Of a stretch of 64,000 nt of DNA, positions 37,056 to 45,653 are shown piece after piece. A model generated the notes under the pieces. That model was not told where the DNA came from, searched no databases, and saw nothing but the letters and a program-made list of their open reading frames with translations. Origin of the DNA: Trinickia dinghuensis (lineage in GTDB: Bacteria > Pseudomonadota > Gammaproteobacteria > Burkholderiales > Burkholderiaceae); NCBI RefSeq assembly GCF_003367175.1, contig NZ_QRGA01000011.1:267302-331301 (forward strand). The letters are read 5' to 3'. How positions within the stretch are numbered: position 1 is the first letter of the stretch; every line of letters begins with the position of its first letter. The translations under genes and the position numbers were made by a program.

Positions 37056-39404
37056 ATGACCACCGCCACGACCTCATCGCCCATGACCTTTCGACGCATC
37101 GCCGGCTATGCCCTGCTCGCGCTCGCTCCGCTGACGTTCGCGGCGCGCGCCGCCTTTGCGCAAGTTCCCCCCGCCCCCGACGGCGCGCCCACGACGCAAG
37201 CGGGCGATCCTCCGGACCGCGTCGCCCGCCTGAACTACATGGCCGGCACCGTGACCACCGAGCCGGCCGGCGCGACCGACTGGTCGTACGCCGCCGTCAA
37301 TCGTCCGCTGACGACGGGCGATCAGCTCTGGAACGACGCGAACGCGCGCTCGGAGCTGCACATCGGATCGACGGCCGTACGTCTCGGATCGTCGACGAGC
37401 CTCGACGTCATGAACCTCGACGACAACGATGCCCAGTTGAAGATCGCGCAGGGCACGCTGTCGACGCGCGTGCGGGAAGTGCCGAGTGGCTCCACCTATG
37501 AGATCGATACGCCCAATGTCGCACTCGGCGTAACGCGCCCCGGCGATTACCGCGTCGACGTCGCGCCGGACGGCGGCACAACCACGGTGACCGTGCGCAG
37601 CGGTGCGCTCACGGCCTACGGGGACAACGGACAGGTGCCGGTCCAGGCAGGCCAGCAGATCACGTTCACGGGCACGAACTTGCAAGAGGCATCCGTCGCC
37701 GAAGCCCCCGCGCCCGACGCCTTCGACGCGTGGGCCGCGAACCGCGACAACGCCGAGGACCGCTCGGTCTCGGCCCGCTACGTCTCGCGCGATATGCCGG
37801 GCTACGAGGATCTCGACGCGAACGGGACCTGGAGCAACGACCCGCAATACGGCGCGATCTGGGTGCCGAACCAAGAGCCCGCGGGCTGGGCGCCCTATCA
37901 CGACGGCCACTGGGCTTGGATCGCACCTTGGGGCTGGACGTGGATCGACGACGCGCCCTGGGGCTTCGCGCCCTACCACTACGGGCGTTGGGCGTACGTG
38001 CGCTCGTCGTGGTGCTGGGTGCCGGGGCCGCTCGTCGTCAGCGCGCCGCCCGTCTATGCGCCGGCGCTCGTCGCGTTTGTCGGCGGCGGCGGCGGCGGGG
38101 TCAGCTGGGGTGTCAGCCTGGCGATCGGCGGTGCCGCGGCCGCGGGCCTCGCATGGTTCCCGCTCGGCCCCGGCGAAGTCTGGCATCCGGGCTACGGCGG
38201 CTGGAGCCCGCACTACTACCAGCGCGTGAATCAGACGGTCATCGTCAACAGGAACGTGAACATCACGAACATCCACAACACGTATATCAACTATCGCGCG
38301 CCGGGCGCCGTCACGGCCGTGCCGGCTACAGCATTCGTGCGTGGCCAGCCGGTGGCGCATTTCGCGCAGCGCGTCGATCCGCGGCAATGGAAGAACGTCC
38401 GGTTCAACCCGGGCGCGGCAGGCGTGGCACCGGTAAGCCAAAGCTTCGCGTCGGGCCTGCGCCCGGCAGCCAACCATCCGCCGCAGGCGCTCGCCGCACG
38501 GTCCATCGTCGCCACGCGCGCGCCGGCCACGCCGGCCGTCTATCGCGATCCGCTGGCCCAACATCTGGCGCAAGCGGGCGGCAAGGTGCCGGGCGCGGGC
38601 GCCCCGGTTGTTCGGCCCGCCGCACCGGGCGCGTTCGCGGGTCGCGCGCCGCAAACGAATGCGCGCGAGGTACGCATCGTCGCCACGCACTCGCCCGTCA
38701 TCACGCCGACGCACGGCCCCACGAATGCCGAGCAGCGCTTTGGGCAGCCGGGCGCGCAGCCGCGCCCCGAAGCAGGCGCGGGACAGCCGCCGCGCGCCGG
38801 CGCCGAGCAACCGCACGCACCCGCCGCGATGGAACATGCACCCGCGGCGATGGAGCGCGCGCAGCCGAACAACGGCGTGCCGCGTCCGCCCGCGATGAAC
38901 AACCCGGCGGAACGCGGCGCCGAGGCCGGCGCGAGGCCCGCTCCGTCCTGGACGCAGCCACACGCGCCCGTCACGGAGCAGCACCTGCCGATGAACGAGC
39001 AGCGCATGCAGCCCGAGCCCCGTGCCGAACAGCCGCAAGCTCAGCCTCGCGTCGAGCAACCGCGGCCCCAGCCGCAGGGACAAGCGCAGCCGCATTACGA
39101 GCAGCCGCGGCAGGAACAGGCTCGCCCCGAGCCGCAGCCTCGCATCGAGCAGCCGCGCCCCGAACCCCAGGCGCAGCCGCATCACGAGCAGCCGCGTCCG
39201 CAACCGCAACCTCAGCCGCATTACGAGCAGCCTCGCCCGCAACCGCAGCCCCATGTCGAGCAACCGCGTCCGCAGCCGCAGCCTCATATCGAGCAGCCGC
39301 GTCCGCAGCCGCAACCAAGGCCGGCGCCCGCGCCCCAGCAGCATGAGCAGAAGCAAGAACAACATGCGGCGGCGGCGCACGGCGACGAGCATCACCATGG
39401 CTGA
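37056..39404 (+). CDS. FecR-domain/DUF6600 secreted protein with Gln/Pro/Arg repeats
   Basis: 782 residues. Signal peptide 1-36 (ending AAFAQ). A FecR-like beta domain covers about 50-215 (LGSSTSLDVMNLDDN, DTPNVALGVTRPGDYRV). A Trp-rich DUF6600 region covers about 255-385 (GAIWVPNQEPAGWAPYHDGH, then WGWTWIDDAPWGFAPY), and the C-terminal third is a Gln/Pro/Arg/His-rich low-complexity tail (QPRPQPQPH repeats, about 645-775). Its function is unknown. No FecI sigma factor or receptor is next to it, so classical iron signalling is unlikely. It precedes thyA, convergently. Confidence 0.85.
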   Translation: MTTATTSSPMTFRRIAGYALLALAPLTFAARAAFAQVPPAPDGAPTTQAGDPPDRVARLNYMAGTVTTEPAGATDWSYAAVNRPLTTGDQLWNDANARSELHIGSTAVRLGSSTSLDVMNLDDNDAQLKIAQGTLSTRVREVPSGSTYEIDTPNVALGVTRPGDYRVDVAPDGGTTTVTVRSGALTAYGDNGQVPVQAGQQITFTGTNLQEASVAEAPAPDAFDAWAANRDNAEDRSVSARYVSRDMPGYEDLDANGTWSNDPQYGAIWVPNQEPAGWAPYHDGHWAWIAPWGWTWIDDAPWGFAPYHYGRWAYVRSSWCWVPGPLVVSAPPVYAPALVAFVGGGGGGVSWGVSLAIGGAAAAGLAWFPLGPGEVWHPGYGGWSPHYYQRVNQTVIVNRNVNITNIHNTYINYRAPGAVTAVPATAFVRGQPVAHFAQRVDPRQWKNVRFNPGAAGVAPVSQSFASGLRPAANHPPQALAARSIVATRAPATPAVYRDPLAQHLAQAGGKVPGAGAPVVRPAAPGAFAGRAPQTNAREVRIVATHSPVITPTHGPTNAEQRFGQPGAQPRPEAGAGQPPRAGAEQPHAPAAMEHAPAAMERAQPNNGVPRPPAMNNPAERGAEAGARPAPSWTQPHAPVTEQHLPMNEQRMQPEPRAEQPQAQPRVEQPRPQPQGQAQPHYEQPRQEQARPEPQPRIEQPRPEPQAQPHHEQPRPQPQPQPHYEQPRPQPQPHVEQPRPQPQPHIEQPRPQPQPRPAPAPQQHEQKQEQHAAAAHGDEHHHG

Positions 39405-39426
39405 CGGCAAGCGTCGATAAAACGGC

Positions 39427-39518
39427 GAAGCCCGCGGGCCGCCTCACGCGGCGCACCGAACACGGACGATGGTCCGATCCGGCGCGCCGCGTGCGCGATG
39501 CCGCGGGCTTCTTCTTTA
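39427..39518. terminator. Long bidirectional terminator hairpin
   Basis: An 11-bp stem (GAAGCCCGCGG at 39427 with CCGCGGGCTTC at 39501-39511) encloses about 63 nt with an inner GC stem and is followed by CTTTCTTT-like T-rich sequence. It separates the FecR/DUF6600 gene from convergent thyA. Confidence 0.65.
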
Positions 39519-39553
39519 GGGCGTACTTAGAACGAACGTAGGGTGTGGCCCGT

Positions 39554-40525
39554 TCAAACGGCCATCGGGGCCGTCAGCGGCTCGTGATGGCGATAGCCGA
39601 CGAGCGAGAAATCGCCCGGCTCGACCTGCTCGAGCCACTCGGGCGCGTACACACCTGTATCCGCGTAGGCCGGCACGCGATCGGCAATGACAAGCCGCGG
39701 GCTTTCATAGGGCGCTCGCTCGAGCTGGCGCTTGAGCATATCCAGCTGGTTTTCGTAGATGTGCGCATCGCCGATGAAGTAGGTGAACCAACGCGGCGTG
39801 TAGCCCGTCAGCCGCCCGACGAGCGACAGCAGCGCGGCCCCTTCGGCCAGGTTGAACGGTGTCCCGAGCCCGACGTCGTTGCTGCGGATGTAGAGACACA
39901 GCGAGATTTCCCGGCGCGCCGTGTTGGGCAGGAATTGATAGAGCAAGTGACACGCGGGCAGCGCGATCTGATCGAGCAGCGCGGGATTCCAGCCGTGGAA
40001 CAGAATGCGGCGATCGCCGGGGTTGCTCATGATCGTGTCGAGACACTGCCGCAGTTGGTCGATGGCCTTGTAGAGCAGCACCTTTTGCACGCCGTCTTCC
40101 TCGAACTGCGTGACGATGCGATACCCGCGCGCGGTCGCGTCGGCCACGCGCGCCTGCTCGGACGCGTCGATCACCTTGTAGCCGGGCCACTTGCGCCATT
40201 GCACGCCGTACACGTCGCCTAGGTCGTCCGTGCCCTCGCGGTACGGATTGGCGAGCCACTGCGCATTTTCGTTCGCATTCGCGTCCCAAACCTTGCAACC
40301 GAGCGCGCGGAAATCGGCCGCGCTGCGCGACGCGCGCAGAAATCCGATCATCTCGCCGATCGCCGACTTGAACGCGAGCTTCTTCGTGGTCACCGCCGGA
40401 AAGCCTTCTTGCAGATCGAAGCGCAGCATCGCGCCCGGCATCGTGATCGTGCGAATACCCGTGCGGTTTTCCTGCCAGGTGCCCATATCGAGAATGGTGC
40501 GGACAAGGTCGAGGTACTGTTTCAT
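39554..40525 (-). CDS. thyA: Thymidylate synthase
   Basis: 323 residues from the ATG at 40525; the frame is open to 40597 but that part is non-conserved. The catalytic Cys is in LPACH (usually PPCH, so one Pro is replaced by Ala); HGWNPA precedes it and [12 protein letters not shown] follows. ThyA methylates dUMP with methylene-tetrahydrofolate. The length is that of the long form, with an insert, as in Lactobacillus. It lies 142 bp after the first sigma-54 regulator, on the same strand. Confidence 0.95.
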   Translation of the reverse strand: MKQYLDLVRTILDMGTWQENRTGIRTITMPGAMLRFDLQEGFPAVTTKKLAFKSAIGEMIGFLRASRSAADFRALGCKVWDANANENAQWLANPYREGTDDLGDVYGVQWRKWPGYKVIDASEQARVADATARGYRIVTQFEEDGVQKVLLYKAIDQLRQCLDTIMSNPGDRRILFHGWNPALLDQIALPACHLLYQFLPNTARREISLCLYIRSNDVGLGTPFNLAEGAALLSLVGRLTGYTPRWFTYFIGDAHIYENQLDMLKRQLERAPYESPRLVIADRVPAYADTGVYAPEWLEQVEPGDFSLVGYRHHEPLTAPMAV

Positions 40526-40667
40526 GCGCTGGGATCCTTCGGCTCGTGCTCGTGGCGCGCGGCCGCTGTCGCGCCGCGCAAACCGCGATTTTACCAAGCA
40601 GCAGGATTTCCGACCGGAGGGCGCGTTTGCGCGGCACCGGCATCGATCGCAGCGGTTCGCCGGCTCG

Positions 40668-42041
40668 TCAGCTCAGCATTCGAGGATCGCCCGGCGGGAC
40701 GTGGATATCGCGCATGCCGTGCGAACTCAAGAGCCTGTATAGCGTCACGCGCGATATGCCGAGCTCCTGAGCCGCATCGCCGAAACGCCCGCGGTGGTGC
40801 AGCAGCGCCACTTCGATCGCCTGTCGTTCGGCCGCTTCGCGCGCCTGTGCGAGCGAGATGGGTGCGATCTCGACGTAATCGGCCAACTCGAGATCGTGCG
40901 CCGTGATTTGCCGCCCTTCCGACATCACGATCGCCCGCCGCACGCGGTTGATCAGTTCGCGCACGTTGCCGGGCCACGCGTAGTTGTGGAGCGCGGCGAT
41001 CGCGTCGGCCGAAAAGCCGCGCAGCCGGCGCGTGCCGTCCTTGCGAAAACGCTCGAGCATGTGGCGAGCGAGCAGCTCGATGTCCTTGCCGCGCGCGCGC
41101 AGCGGCGGCTCTTCGATCTGCAGCACGCACAGCCGGTGATAGAGATCGGCGCGAAAGCGTCCTTCCGCCATCGCGCGATGCATGTCGATGTGGGTGGCCG
41201 AAATCACGCGCACGTCGACGTCGATCGATTCGTGGCCGCCTAGACGTTCGATGCGGCCCTCTTGCAGAAAGCGCAGCAGGCTCGCTTGACTCTCGAGCGG
41301 CAGATCGCCGATTTCATCGAGAAACAGCGTGCCGCCGTGCGCGGCCTCGATGCGCCCGATCTTGCGTTGATTGGCGCCCGTGAACGCACCGCGCTCGTAG
41401 CCGAACAACTCCGACTGCACAAGATGCGGCGGAATGGCCCCGCAGTTGATCGCGACGAACGGCGCGGCCCGGCGCAAGGAGCGCTCGTGAATCTCGACGG
41501 CCGTCAGCTCCTTGCCCGTGCCCGATTCGCCCGAGACGAAAACGGGGGCATCGGTCAGCGCTACTTTGCGGATCGTGCGAAAAAGCGCGCGCATCGCCTC
41601 GCACGAACCGACCATTTCCCCTTCGCCCGAGCGCGCGGAAGTTTCATCTTCGTCGCTCGCTCCAAGCACGACCATGCCGTATGCGTGTCCGACGGAATCG
41701 ACGATACGCGGCGCTTCATAGGGCATCGTGATGTAGTCGTAGCAGTAGTCGCGCACAAGGCGGCGCAACGTGCTCTCTTGCATTTGCCCCGGTGCCGTGG
41801 CCGCGACCCAGCCGACGTTGGGTCTCGTCAAACAAGGTTCGAGCGCAACGATCTCGTGCGAATCGAATCGGCTGGAAAGATCGAGCAGCCCGCCGGCCGC
41901 CGCATCGCTGCGCACTGCACGTCGCGCATCGCGCGCGCTCGCCGCCACCTCCACGTCCCATCCGCGCGCATTGAATTGCGCACTTAATTGAGCATTGACG
42001 TCGCGCGTGACGTAAATCAAATGCCGAATTGCGGGTTCCAT
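40668..42041 (-). CDS. Sigma-54-dependent regulator with VpsR-type N-domain (copy 1)
   Basis: 457 residues. N-terminal domain (1-125) is a receiver-like fold of the VpsR type, with Asp54 in LLDLS at the usual acceptor position. The AAA+ domain (about 140-375) has Walker A GESGTGKE, a GAFTGA loop that contacts sigma-54, and [10 protein letters not shown] as Walker B. The Fis-type helix-turn-helix is [12 protein letters not shown]. Proteins of this type are c-di-GMP- or phosphorylation-linked activators of biofilm genes. It diverges from the Fap-like operon and is a good candidate for its activator; the N-domain signal is not known. Confidence 0.9.
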   Translation of the reverse strand: MEPAIRHLIYVTRDVNAQLSAQFNARGWDVEVAASARDARRAVRSDAAAGGLLDLSSRFDSHEIVALEPCLTRPNVGWVAATAPGQMQESTLRRLVRDYCYDYITMPYEAPRIVDSVGHAYGMVVLGASDEDETSARSGEGEMVGSCEAMRALFRTIRKVALTDAPVFVSGESGTGKELTAVEIHERSLRRAAPFVAINCGAIPPHLVQSELFGYERGAFTGANQRKIGRIEAAHGGTLFLDEIGDLPLESQASLLRFLQEGRIERLGGHESIDVDVRVISATHIDMHRAMAEGRFRADLYHRLCVLQIEEPPLRARGKDIELLARHMLERFRKDGTRRLRGFSADAIAALHNYAWPGNVRELINRVRRAIVMSEGRQITAHDLELADYVEIAPISLAQAREAAERQAIEVALLHHRGRFGDAAQELGISRVTLYRLLSSHGMRDIHVPPGDPRMLS

Positions 42042-42196
42042 TGTTCAGACCTCTTATCGATGAACGTGAAGCAAGACGCCTCGCGCGAACAACGCGTCGG
42101 CGAACGCTTACCCCCTTGGCCCTTCCCTGGTGGGAGAGCCCCGCTCACAGTCCTCTGGCTAAACTACCGCGACCCCGCAAATGAATTATTAATAGC

Positions 42197-42218
42197 AATT
42201 GCCGTATTTTCGGCAATT
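42197..42218. repeat. 8-bp perfect inverted repeat, A/T-rich
   Basis: AATTGCCG (42197-42204), 6-bp loop, then CGGCAATT (42211-42218) followed by T residues. Either a terminator-like hairpin or a regulator site. Confidence 0.6.
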
Positions 42219-42427
42219 TTGGCGACGTGAAACTGTTCTCACAGCTTACTATACGACCCGTCATTGAGGCAGGCGCGCGGCCGTAAGAATTGAAACAAGA
42301 CAGGCCCGGGCAGGCGCCATGCGGCTTCGCGCGAGTGCTGCAGCGCAATCTTAAGCGCGGATGCGTGGCGGTTTTACGACATCGAATTCCGATGACGAAT
42401 CGTCTCCCGGCTTGCTGCTCCGATGCC

Positions 42428-42447
42428 CCGTTTCAGCGCTGAAACGG
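42428..42447. promoter_or_regulatory. 20-bp perfect palindrome, candidate enhancer (UAS)
   Basis: CCGTTTCAGC joined to its exact reverse complement, about 75 bp upstream of the -24 element. A third GTTTC half-site lies at 42456-42460. Enhancer-binding proteins usually act from 70-200 bp upstream at such dyads. Confidence 0.65.
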
Positions 42448-42520
42448 ATTTTGGCGTTTCGGTTCGCGCCACCGCCCGCGATGAATCGACGCTCCAATTG
42501 CCGCAACGGTTTCGCGCCGA

Positions 42521-42535
42521 TGGCACAGCTTTCGC
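42521..42535 (+). promoter_or_regulatory. Sigma-54 (-24/-12) promoter of the Fap-like operon
   Basis: TGGCACAGCTTTCGC: the -24 GG and -12 GC are 10 bp apart, as required; the -12 box is TCGC instead of TTGC. The expected start is near 42547, about 19 bp before the ATG at 42566, with GGAG at 42554-42557. Confidence 0.75.
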
Positions 42536-42565
42536 GTTAGCTCCGCGCAACACGGAGAAGACGCC

Positions 42566-42943
42566 ATGCAATTCGTTCACCCCATTTCGCTTCGTTCGCG
42601 CGCGGTCCTCGCGGCGCTGGGCATCGCGCTCGCGGCTCTCGCGGCGCCCGGCCTTGCGCATGCCGACTCGCTGAGCGACAGCGAAGCGCAAGCGATCGGC
42701 GCGGCCACGTTGTTCGCCGCCGAAGCCCCCGTTGCCGATGACGCCGCACTCGACGATCGCGCGCTGGCTCGCCAACGCGGCACGGGCCCGGGCCTCATGA
42801 CCGTGGGCGCGTCGTTCCAAGCGCTCAAGGGTGCGCCGTCGGTGACGCTCTGGGACGAAATCGCGCCGCCCGCGCCGGTACCCGTACCGGCGGACTCGTC
42901 GCACGTGGCCCAGACCAACGCCGTCAGCTATTTCCGTCAGTAG
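42566..42943 (+). CDS. Secreted protein, FapA position, with D-x2-L-x4-G motif
   Basis: 125 residues. Signal peptide 1-33 (ending AHAD). Short, Ala/Pro-rich mature part with the segment DDRALARQRGTGPG at about 63-76 and MTVGASFQAL after it. It has no Cys. It is the first gene of the operon, directly behind the sigma-54 promoter with a good ribosome site. FapA of Pseudomonas, also first in its operon, is a small periplasmic chaperone; the sequence here is too divergent for a firm homology claim, so the assignment rests on position and size. Confidence 0.65.
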   Translation: MQFVHPISLRSRAVLAALGIALAALAAPGLAHADSLSDSEAQAIGAATLFAAEAPVADDAALDDRALARQRGTGPGLMTVGASFQALKGAPSVTLWDEIAPPAPVPVPADSSHVAQTNAVSYFRQ

Positions 42944-42982
42944 CGCGGCGAACCGATGTTCGCCTTTGCCGGAGAACCCGAC

Positions 42983-43480
42983 ATGTTCCTCATCCTCCTC
43001 GCCTCGACGCGGCGGCTCGCACAAGCGGCACTGCTGCCCGGCATCGCCGCCGCGCTGGCGGCCGCCGCACCGAGCGCCCACGCGCAAGCAAGCGGGAATC
43101 CCGGCGACATCATCGTCGAACGCCAGGTCATGCCGCGCGACGCGTTCCAGGCGTTGCCCCGCGACGAGAACCCGGTCGCTGTGCGCGCAACGACTTTCCC
43201 GGCACCGGCATTCGATTCGTCGGTCGCCACGGTCGTGTCCGATGCGGACCTTACGCAAGCGCACGGTTCGCAGGGCGTGGCGAACACCGGCGGCGGCGTG
43301 GCGAGCCTGCAGGCGCTGACCAAGCTCCTGGGCGGTTCGGCGACGGGCAGCAACGTCGCGATGGGTCCGGGCGGGCTTGCGCCGACGACGACAGGCGTGG
43401 GCGGCACGATCTCGATGTCGGTAACGGGCGCCGTTGCGCCGTTGACCTCCGCGCTTTCCGGTGTCGGAGGCCTCAAATGA
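42983..43480 (+). CDS. Additional secreted protein of the Fap-like operon
   Basis: 165 residues from the ATG at 42983 (GGAG at 42971-42974); the frame opens at an ATG at 42956. The signal peptide ends SAHAQ at about residue 35. The mature chain is Ala/Gly/Thr-rich with SDADLTQAHG (about 86-95), the D-x2-L-x4-G motif, and a glycine-rich tail. No family recognised. Pseudomonas fap operons have no gene in this slot between A and B, so this may be a lineage addition or a second A-type protein. It overlaps the next gene as ATGA. Confidence 0.65.
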   Translation: MFLILLASTRRLAQAALLPGIAAALAAAAPSAHAQASGNPGDIIVERQVMPRDAFQALPRDENPVAVRATTFPAPAFDSSVATVVSDADLTQAHGSQGVANTGGGVASLQALTKLLGGSATGSNVAMGPGGLAPTTTGVGGTISMSVTGAVAPLTSALSGVGGLK

Positions 43481-44094
43481 ACGCACATATCGCAATTCGC
43501 CGCACCGGTGCGGTGGCAGCCCTCGCAGCGCTTGCCGTATCGGCATCGGCTTGGGCGCAAACGACACCCGTCGTCACGGGCAACGCGACGATCGAGACCG
43601 GTGCCTTCGCAGGTTCGACGGGCGTCGTGAGCGTGAACGAGGCGGCAGGCCTGTCCAACGCGCAGAACAATCAAGCGGCGATCGTCTTGGCACCGAACGG
43701 TGCCGTCGATACGAGTTCGGCCCAAAGCGCCCGAACGAGCGCGCGCGTGCCGAGCGCGACGGCAAGCATCGAAGACGGCGCCTTTTCCAACGTGTCCGGC
43801 GTGGCGATGGTGAATCAAACGGCGGGCGCGGCCAATCTCCAACGCAACAGCGTCGTTATCGGCGCTGCCGCGCAAGGAGTGGAGAGCGTTTCGGACAGCG
43901 TGCTGTCCGCGGCCTCTCCCAAGCAAGGACGTGTGGATGTATCGGCGATGAGTTCTGGCGAGCGCGCGGTGCGCATCGGCAACGATGTGCTCAAGAACGC
44001 GAGCGGCATCGCGCAAATCAACCAGACGGCCGGCGCCGGTAATGCCACGGCGAACAGTTTCGTGCTCCGTCCCCCGGCGGGCACTTTTTTCTAA
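43477..44094 (+). CDS. FapB-like amyloid subunit with three repeats
   Basis: 205 residues; signal peptide 1-27 (SAWAQ). Three imperfect repeats of about 34 residues (about 37-70, 96-129 and 164-197) each carry the pattern G-V-x4-N-x2-A-G-x2-N-x3-N, for example GVVSVNEAAGLSNAQNN, GVAMVNQTAGAANLQRN and GIAQINQTAGAGNATAN. Linkers are 25-35 residues. This three-repeat layout with conserved Asn and Gly is the hallmark of FapB/FapC. No Cys is present; Pseudomonas FapB/FapC are reported to have a C-terminal CxxC, so that feature is missing here. FapB is the nucleator in Pseudomonas; by size this is the B-like subunit. Confidence 0.8.
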   Translation: MNAHIAIRRTGAVAALAALAVSASAWAQTTPVVTGNATIETGAFAGSTGVVSVNEAAGLSNAQNNQAAIVLAPNGAVDTSSAQSARTSARVPSATASIEDGAFSNVSGVAMVNQTAGAANLQRNSVVIGAAAQGVESVSDSVLSAASPKQGRVDVSAMSSGERAVRIGNDVLKNASGIAQINQTAGAGNATANSFVLRPPAGTFF

Positions 44095-44124
44095 CGCAGC
44101 ACCTCTTCGTATCGGAGCGTCATC

Positions 44125-45537
44125 ATGAAGCGCACACTCATCGCAGCGGCAGTGCTGGCAGCAGCTTCGGGCACCGCGTTCGCGCACAACGTCAAAGACC
44201 CGTACATCTTCAACGCCACGGCCGTGTCGCAGAACGTCGGGATCGACGGTTTCGTCCGCCTGTTCGGCTGCGTCACCGTGTCGAGCACGGTTGGCGCCGT
44301 CGTCAACAATACCCAGGCGATCATGGCGAATGCGACGCTGGATCCGACCGCGCAAAGCTATTCGATGGGCGCGGTCACGACGACGTTCAATAACAACTAC
44401 AGCTCGGTGAATGACACCGGCTCCGCCAACGGCTCCAGCAAGAGCAGCGTATCGGGCTCCGCAGGATTCGCGCAAGCGTTCGAGGAATCGTCGGCCTATG
44501 CGTACAAGAACCAAAGCAGCGCGATCTCCGGCGGCGGCTACGAGTACAGCAACCAAAAATCGAGCAGCTCGAGCAGCGATTCGCATACGTCGCAAGACGC
44601 GAGCGGCTCGCTGACGGCAAGCGGCTCGATCGGCGGCGGCTATACCTACAGTTCGGATAGCCATCATCATCACGGCAATCAGAACGGCAGCGGCAGCTTC
44701 AGCGCAAACGGCAATCTCGGCGTGAACGTGTTCGAGGGCAGCGCCACCGACGCGTCGGCCTCGATGGACAGCAAGAGCGCGAACAGCGGGTCGGGCCAAG
44801 GTGCCGTGTGGGGGTTCAAGGCCAATCAAGGTTCGGGCGGCCAAGCCTTCGCGGAACAGTCGTCGGGCGGCGTGGCATGGACCGCCTCGAGCGACAAGAG
44901 CCATTCGGCCACGTGGTCCTATGCGAACTCGAAAACCACGACGGACGTGACGGTGTCGGGCTCGGTGACGAACTATATCGACACGCAGGCACCCGGTAAT
45001 TTGACGGCGACGACCGGCTCAGGCGTAGGCAGCGGCTCGTCCGGCAACATCGGCATGAACGTGGCAGAAGGCGTCGACAATGCGCAAAGCAACGATGCTT
45101 CGCTGGCCTCCGTCGATCAGGGCAATGTGTTCGGCAACGCACAGATCTTCAACACGCAATCGGCTGGCGGACAAGCGGCGATCAACAACTTCACGCTCAA
45201 CGCTTCGCTCGGAGACAGCTCGCTGAGCGGCGTGTCCGGCAACATCGGGGTGAACATCGCCGCGGGCGTCGGCAACGGGCAAAACAACAGCCTGGCCGCG
45301 TCGACGACGAACCTGAAGGACGGCGCGATTCCGCTCGCCGTCGCGATGGTTGCTTCCGACAACAACAGCCAGACGGCGAACATGGATGTGCAAGGCACGT
45401 TCAGCGGTACAGCCATGATCGGCGCCAATGCGCTGCAGAACTCGACGGGCAACATCGGCGTGAACATCGCCGGTGGCGCCGGCAACCTGCAGCACAACGG
45501 CCTCGCGATCGCCGCGACGAACATCACCGGCCATTGA
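44125..45537 (+). CDS. FapC-like major amyloid subunit candidate
   Basis: 470 residues; signal peptide 1-20 (TAFAH). The N-terminal part (about 80-300) is Ser/Gly/Asn-rich low complexity with a DSHHHHG tract at about 178-184. The repeat pattern GNIGVNIAAGVGNGQNN recurs at about 372-388 and 442-458, with a variant at 307-323 (GNIGMNVAEG) and a degenerate copy at 197-210 (GNLGVNVFEG). These match the Fap repeat core (GVN-x-AAG-x2-N-x-Q-x-N). One Cys (C49). Much larger than the adjacent three-repeat protein, so it is the likely fibre-forming subunit; which is major was not tested. Confidence 0.8.
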   Translation: MKRTLIAAAVLAAASGTAFAHNVKDPYIFNATAVSQNVGIDGFVRLFGCVTVSSTVGAVVNNTQAIMANATLDPTAQSYSMGAVTTTFNNNYSSVNDTGSANGSSKSSVSGSAGFAQAFEESSAYAYKNQSSAISGGGYEYSNQKSSSSSSDSHTSQDASGSLTASGSIGGGYTYSSDSHHHHGNQNGSGSFSANGNLGVNVFEGSATDASASMDSKSANSGSGQGAVWGFKANQGSGGQAFAEQSSGGVAWTASSDKSHSATWSYANSKTTTDVTVSGSVTNYIDTQAPGNLTATTGSGVGSGSSGNIGMNVAEGVDNAQSNDASLASVDQGNVFGNAQIFNTQSAGGQAAINNFTLNASLGDSSLSGVSGNIGVNIAAGVGNGQNNSLAASTTNLKDGAIPLAVAMVASDNNSQTANMDVQGTFSGTAMIGANALQNSTGNIGVNIAGGAGNLQHNGLAIAATNITGH

Positions 45538-45653
45538 GCGTCGCCGCCGGCGGCTAGCGGATACGCGCAGAGCTAGTCCGCCGCCGGTAGAAGCGCTCAC
45601 GCATACCGGCCGCGTAAAAAGCGGTCGGTATGCGCCTTTCAAGGAAATGCAGC

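Larger units (their letters stand above)
42042..42565. other. Divergent regulatory region of the amyloid operon
   Basis: 524 bp with no supported gene. The first half (about 42180-42250) is A/T-rich against the high-GC neighbourhood and contains a hairpin and a CTGT-TCTC-ACAG dyad (42233-42244). The second half carries the 20-bp palindrome and the -24/-12 element listed separately. The layout suits sigma-54 activation with upstream activator sites and DNA bending. Confidence 0.7.

Noticed and set aside
37074..39410. Minus-strand frame of about 780 residues opposite the FecR/DUF6600 gene
   Set aside because: Shadow frame; Arg/Leu-rich with no family resemblance.
42937..44904. Minus-strand frame opposite the amyloid genes
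   Set aside because: Arg/His/Ala-rich shadow frame without signal or motif.
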